From NCBI GenBank assembly GCA_019055375.1, contig JAHQIW010007202.1:41172-105171 (forward strand): a DNA stretch of 64,000 nt. Reading direction: 5' to 3'. The notes below the pieces were generated by a model. It saw only the letters and a program-made list of their open reading frames with translations. It ran no database searches and was not told the origin of the DNA. Positions within the stretch are counted from its first letter, which is position 1; each line of letters begins with the position of its first letter. Origin of the DNA: Parelaphostrongylus tenuis. Its lineage: Eukaryota; Nematoda; Chromadorea; Rhabditida; Metastrongylidae. A program made the position numbers and the translations under genes. Positions 61,612-64,000 of the stretch are shown here, piece by piece.

Positions 61612-61890
61612 GTTTAAAGCCTTAGCGACTTTGGTACATCAGAGTCATACGCGCGTACTTCGGCGGTTTCCCCCTCCTTGCTACAAAGTAGGGCTTAATG
61701 TGGGGCGTGGGCCACTGACGAGGAAAGTGGTGAGAGCACAGTGTCATTGCACATTGTGCTGTCACCACATACGCCTCCCTCTTTGCTACAATGCAGGGCA
61801 GAATCTGGGAGTGGGCAAGACAAGGAAAGCGAGACCTCCGAAACATGTGTGTATGGCTCCAGCGTACCAACCTCGCTAAGGCTTTAAACG
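61612..61890. mobile_element. G-family nested palindrome, copy 2
   Basis: The outer ends AAAGCCTTAGCGACTTTGG and AACCTCGCTAAGGCTTTAAA are inverse. An inner pair CTTGCTACAAAGTAGGGC and TTTGCTACAATGCAGGGC recurs as direct blocks, and a small palindrome GCACAGTGTCATTGCACATTG lies between them. It looks like one palindromic element with a second, smaller one inside. Confidence 0.7.
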
Positions 61891-61979
61891 TCTTAAAAAT
61901 TATACTGCATGCTTTTTGTGACGTTTTGAAGACAGTTGATGTTATGAATCTATTGAAATCATTCGACACTTGTAATAAT

Positions 61980-62619
61980 GGATAGGTGATGGAGCAAGGT
62001 GAGGTGGTTCGGGTGATGTTAAGCTATGTCCGGCGATCGAAATGACTGTTGAGGTTGGAGGTGACTGGGTCCCGCTCTCGCCACTTTGCTGTGGCGCCGT
62101 TAGACCATTTTCTGTCTTAGGGCATAAAACCTCTGCAATCTCTTTTGCTGTCTAGGTCATGGACCGTCTGCGTTGCCTAAATTATCATGAAACTCCGAAA
62201 AAGATAGCAAAGCTCCCTTGGGAGGTTTGCTATATTCATGCTCTCTTAGAAACTTAGACTTCAGAGGCTAGAGATCTGACTGATTTTTCACTGGTAGGGA
62301 TTTGTGGTGTGAGGCAAAAGCTGTGAAACGGAGAAAGTTTGATTTAAAACTTTTCGCTTATTAATTTCATATAATTGGATGTGTAGTAATGACCTCACCT
62401 TCATTTGGCAGCTCAGATAGAGGGCACAATAGTCATATAGACTTTAACTGCAACAATGAAGCTTCACAGGTATGATATATTATGAACTTAGTTTGGATTG
62501 ATGCAAGAAGTCCCTCTCCCTTCAAGCTCCATTCCCCTTCTTTTTTTCTAGTGACTCTTTGGTGGTCTTCGGTCGAATCTTCTTTTACGTGTCACTCATA
62601 CGACCAAGAATGAGTTCTT
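61980..62619. other. No gene recognised
   Basis: Spacer. GTGATGGAGCAAGGTGAGG at about 61,985 and ATTGATGGAGCATGACTAGG at about 61,105 are similar and may flank the G pair. Confidence 0.3.
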
Positions 62620-63120
62620 TTCGGTTTTATTGGACAGAGACTTCTCATGAAATCTCTTCTGCTGTGGCAAACATTTTACAAGACTATTAGCAATCGTTCG
62701 AAAACTCAAATCTCGGAGAATCCAAGAATGCATTTATTTTTTAGAAACATCTGCAGCGTTGTGACACTGAAAACAAAAGTATGTTTTACATGCACTTAGC
62801 ATTACCGCATCTATATCTTCTGAACAAAGCTCTCACCAAACTTTAGCTAGCCCTTAGACAGCGCTAATCTTGTGAGAGTCATGAGTACATTGGTTTTTGT
62901 ATATTTTTATAGCTCTGTAGAGGACCACCATATTGTATTTCGCACGGACTGCACGTTACCACAAATCTTCTACAGGGTAGAGCTTTTCTTTTAGACAGCT
63001 GATAATAAATGGAGAACGCATCTCAAAGATTTGGAAAGCGCACTTTGTTTTCAGAACCTTTGTACGGCGCTGTAGCAGAGGATCTAAAAATTGGTTCACT
63101 GTTGGATTTTTTTATGTTGA
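62620..63120. mobile_element. F-family fragments
   Basis: TTTTATTGGACAGAGACTTCTC, CTATTAGCAATCGTTCGAAAA and TTTAGAAACATCTGCAGCGTTG form one arm. GAAAGCGCACTTTGTTTTCAG and GTACGGCGCTGTAGCAGAGG form a second. The termini are not clear. Confidence 0.45.
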
Positions 63121-63735
63121 GATCTTGGAAAGAACTTTGCTGTGTTGCTCTTGAGCTCACAACTTTCATTTTTGTCTTATACTGGCAAATAAATCCGCTA
63201 TTAATCTTATGAATATCTAAGTCAAATCAGCCTGAGCTGAACCACGAATAGCGTCTGAACGTGTATAGGAATCTTCTAATACGAAGTTATGTTTTATCTA
63301 GAGTTCCTATCGAAGGAGGACATAATTCAAAACCAAAAATAAAAATCGTGCGCCTCGCAAGAAACGTGCTGGAAGGTAGATCGATGGCGGTGCACGCGGG
63401 TCAAACGCGGTGCTCGCTAGAACAACCTTGATTTTATTTTTTCTGCTGCACTAAAATAAAACGGCCTTTTCCAAACCAAGCATAGTTTTTAAATTGCTGA
63501 ATCTCACGCTATCACTGGAGTGATCGCTAGGTGGATAGGGAATGAGCAGTATTATGCTAGAAATACGTCTACGCAAGCACAAATCCACCTTTTCGCAGAG
63601 CACTAAGCACTAAAAAGAATTTTTGGAACAAAAAAAGTTTCAAGACCTACGAGACTCACCTGTTGACCGAGTGTTAATAATCAAGCAGAAACTTTGTTTT
63701 GAGCGATATAAACGCGACAATGCGCTGTGCATATT
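63121..63735. other. Spacer, F-related interior
   Basis: CGTGCGCCTCGCAAGAAACG and AGAGTTCCTATCGAAGGAGG resemble the interior of F copies at 7.15-7.25 and 38.49-38.58 kb. No gene. Confidence 0.35.
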
Positions 63736-63900
63736 AAACTTGATTTTATTCTGAGTGCAACAGCCATGTGAAAAGATCTTTCTAACAAGCAACTACAATT
63801 TTTTATTTTTATAGATTTGACCTTTCAAGTGGTTATCAAAGTATCTTAAGAAATCACTACCCAGCAAAGGGAACCCTTTCAAGGTTGCCTTGCCGATAAT
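63736..63900. mobile_element. F-family right arm fragment
   Basis: TTTATTCTGAGTGCAACAGCC, ATGTGAAAAGATCTTTCTAAC and CAAGTGGTTATCAAAGTATC, then CACTACCCAGCAAAGGGAACC, follow the order of F right arms. Confidence 0.45.
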
Positions 63901-64000
63901 CGAAAGGAACCAAAAAATGCAGCTCCTCAAATCTAATTGTAGGTGAAGAATTACACTTCCAAACGATCAGTCTAACGAAACAAATTTTACTCCTATCCTA

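Noticed and set aside
1..64000. CRISPR arrays, operons, Shine-Dalgarno sites, prophage
   Set aside because: No bacterial-type gene density, no spaced identical direct repeats; introns, LINEs and SINE-like repeats show eukaryotic DNA.

Overview
This window is non-coding-rich, AT-rich eukaryotic DNA. It fits a clade V (strongylid, hookworm-like) nematode genome: introns have short GT...AG borders with TTTCAG-type acceptors, two RTE-type LINE lineages and mariner relics are present, and a 3' splice site abuts a start codon as in spliced-leader trans-splicing. No intact protein-coding gene was found. There are no bacterial-style genes, no CRISPR array, no rRNA and no credible functional tRNA.

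The main genic content is one large, broken gene on the minus strand between about 33,077 and 8,502. Its exons read, in order, as an MRCK-type kinase (myotonic-dystrophy-kinase-related CDC42-binding kinase, C. elegans mrck-1). They give the N-terminus with trans-splice-like start (32,975-33,077), a pre-kinase exon (29,645-29,725), the glycine-loop exon (27,005-27,129), the VAIK-lysine exon (26,690-26,833), an alpha-E relic (26,538-26,582) and the catalytic-loop/DFG exon (25,285-25,376). They continue with many coiled-coil exons (23.7-12.4 kb), a C1 zinc-finger exon (9,621-9,690), the C1/PH linker exon (8,960-9,129) and the start of the PH domain (8,502-8,609). Splice phases match across several exons, but there are in-frame stops, frameshifts, a glycine loop reading DKGAFDEV and a DFG changed to DFE. 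I read it as a decayed copy or pseudogene. The CNH and CRIB parts were not found.

Its coiled-coil exons have also been copied. A ~3.0-kb inverted duplication (14,452-17,492 versus 38,311-41,311) carries several of them, a direct copy lies at 27.7-28.3 kb, and another exon copy is at 43.4 kb. A second inverted duplication (41,738-43,265 versus 50,570-52,063) is made of repeats plus RTE 3' debris.

Repeats fill the rest. They are: (T) about 25 copies of a tRNA-like element with box-B motifs, some head-to-head as long hairpins; (F) foldback elements sharing a GGGAACAAATGAA-type terminus; (K) TTAA-flanked CCCTT elements that look like piggyBac-derived MITEs; (M) a small foldback family; (G) nested palindromes; (L, S, H) SINE-like repeats with tRNA A or B boxes; two mariner elements rebuilt as head-to-head palindromes and a third mariner fragment; and RTE fragments at 0.5, 46-48, 51, 53.6-55.3, 55.7 and 60 kb. 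Simple-sequence features are a polypurine tract with a 17-bp satellite (85-455), a CA array with a ~124-bp higher-order period (19,414-19,915), a 42-bp CACGTG-containing triplicate (36,860-36,986) and a GC-rich 19-bp minisatellite (58,519-58,712).

Exons, repeat families and duplications were recognised by eye from translation and pattern matching. Family names come from knowledge of the protein families, not from a database search.
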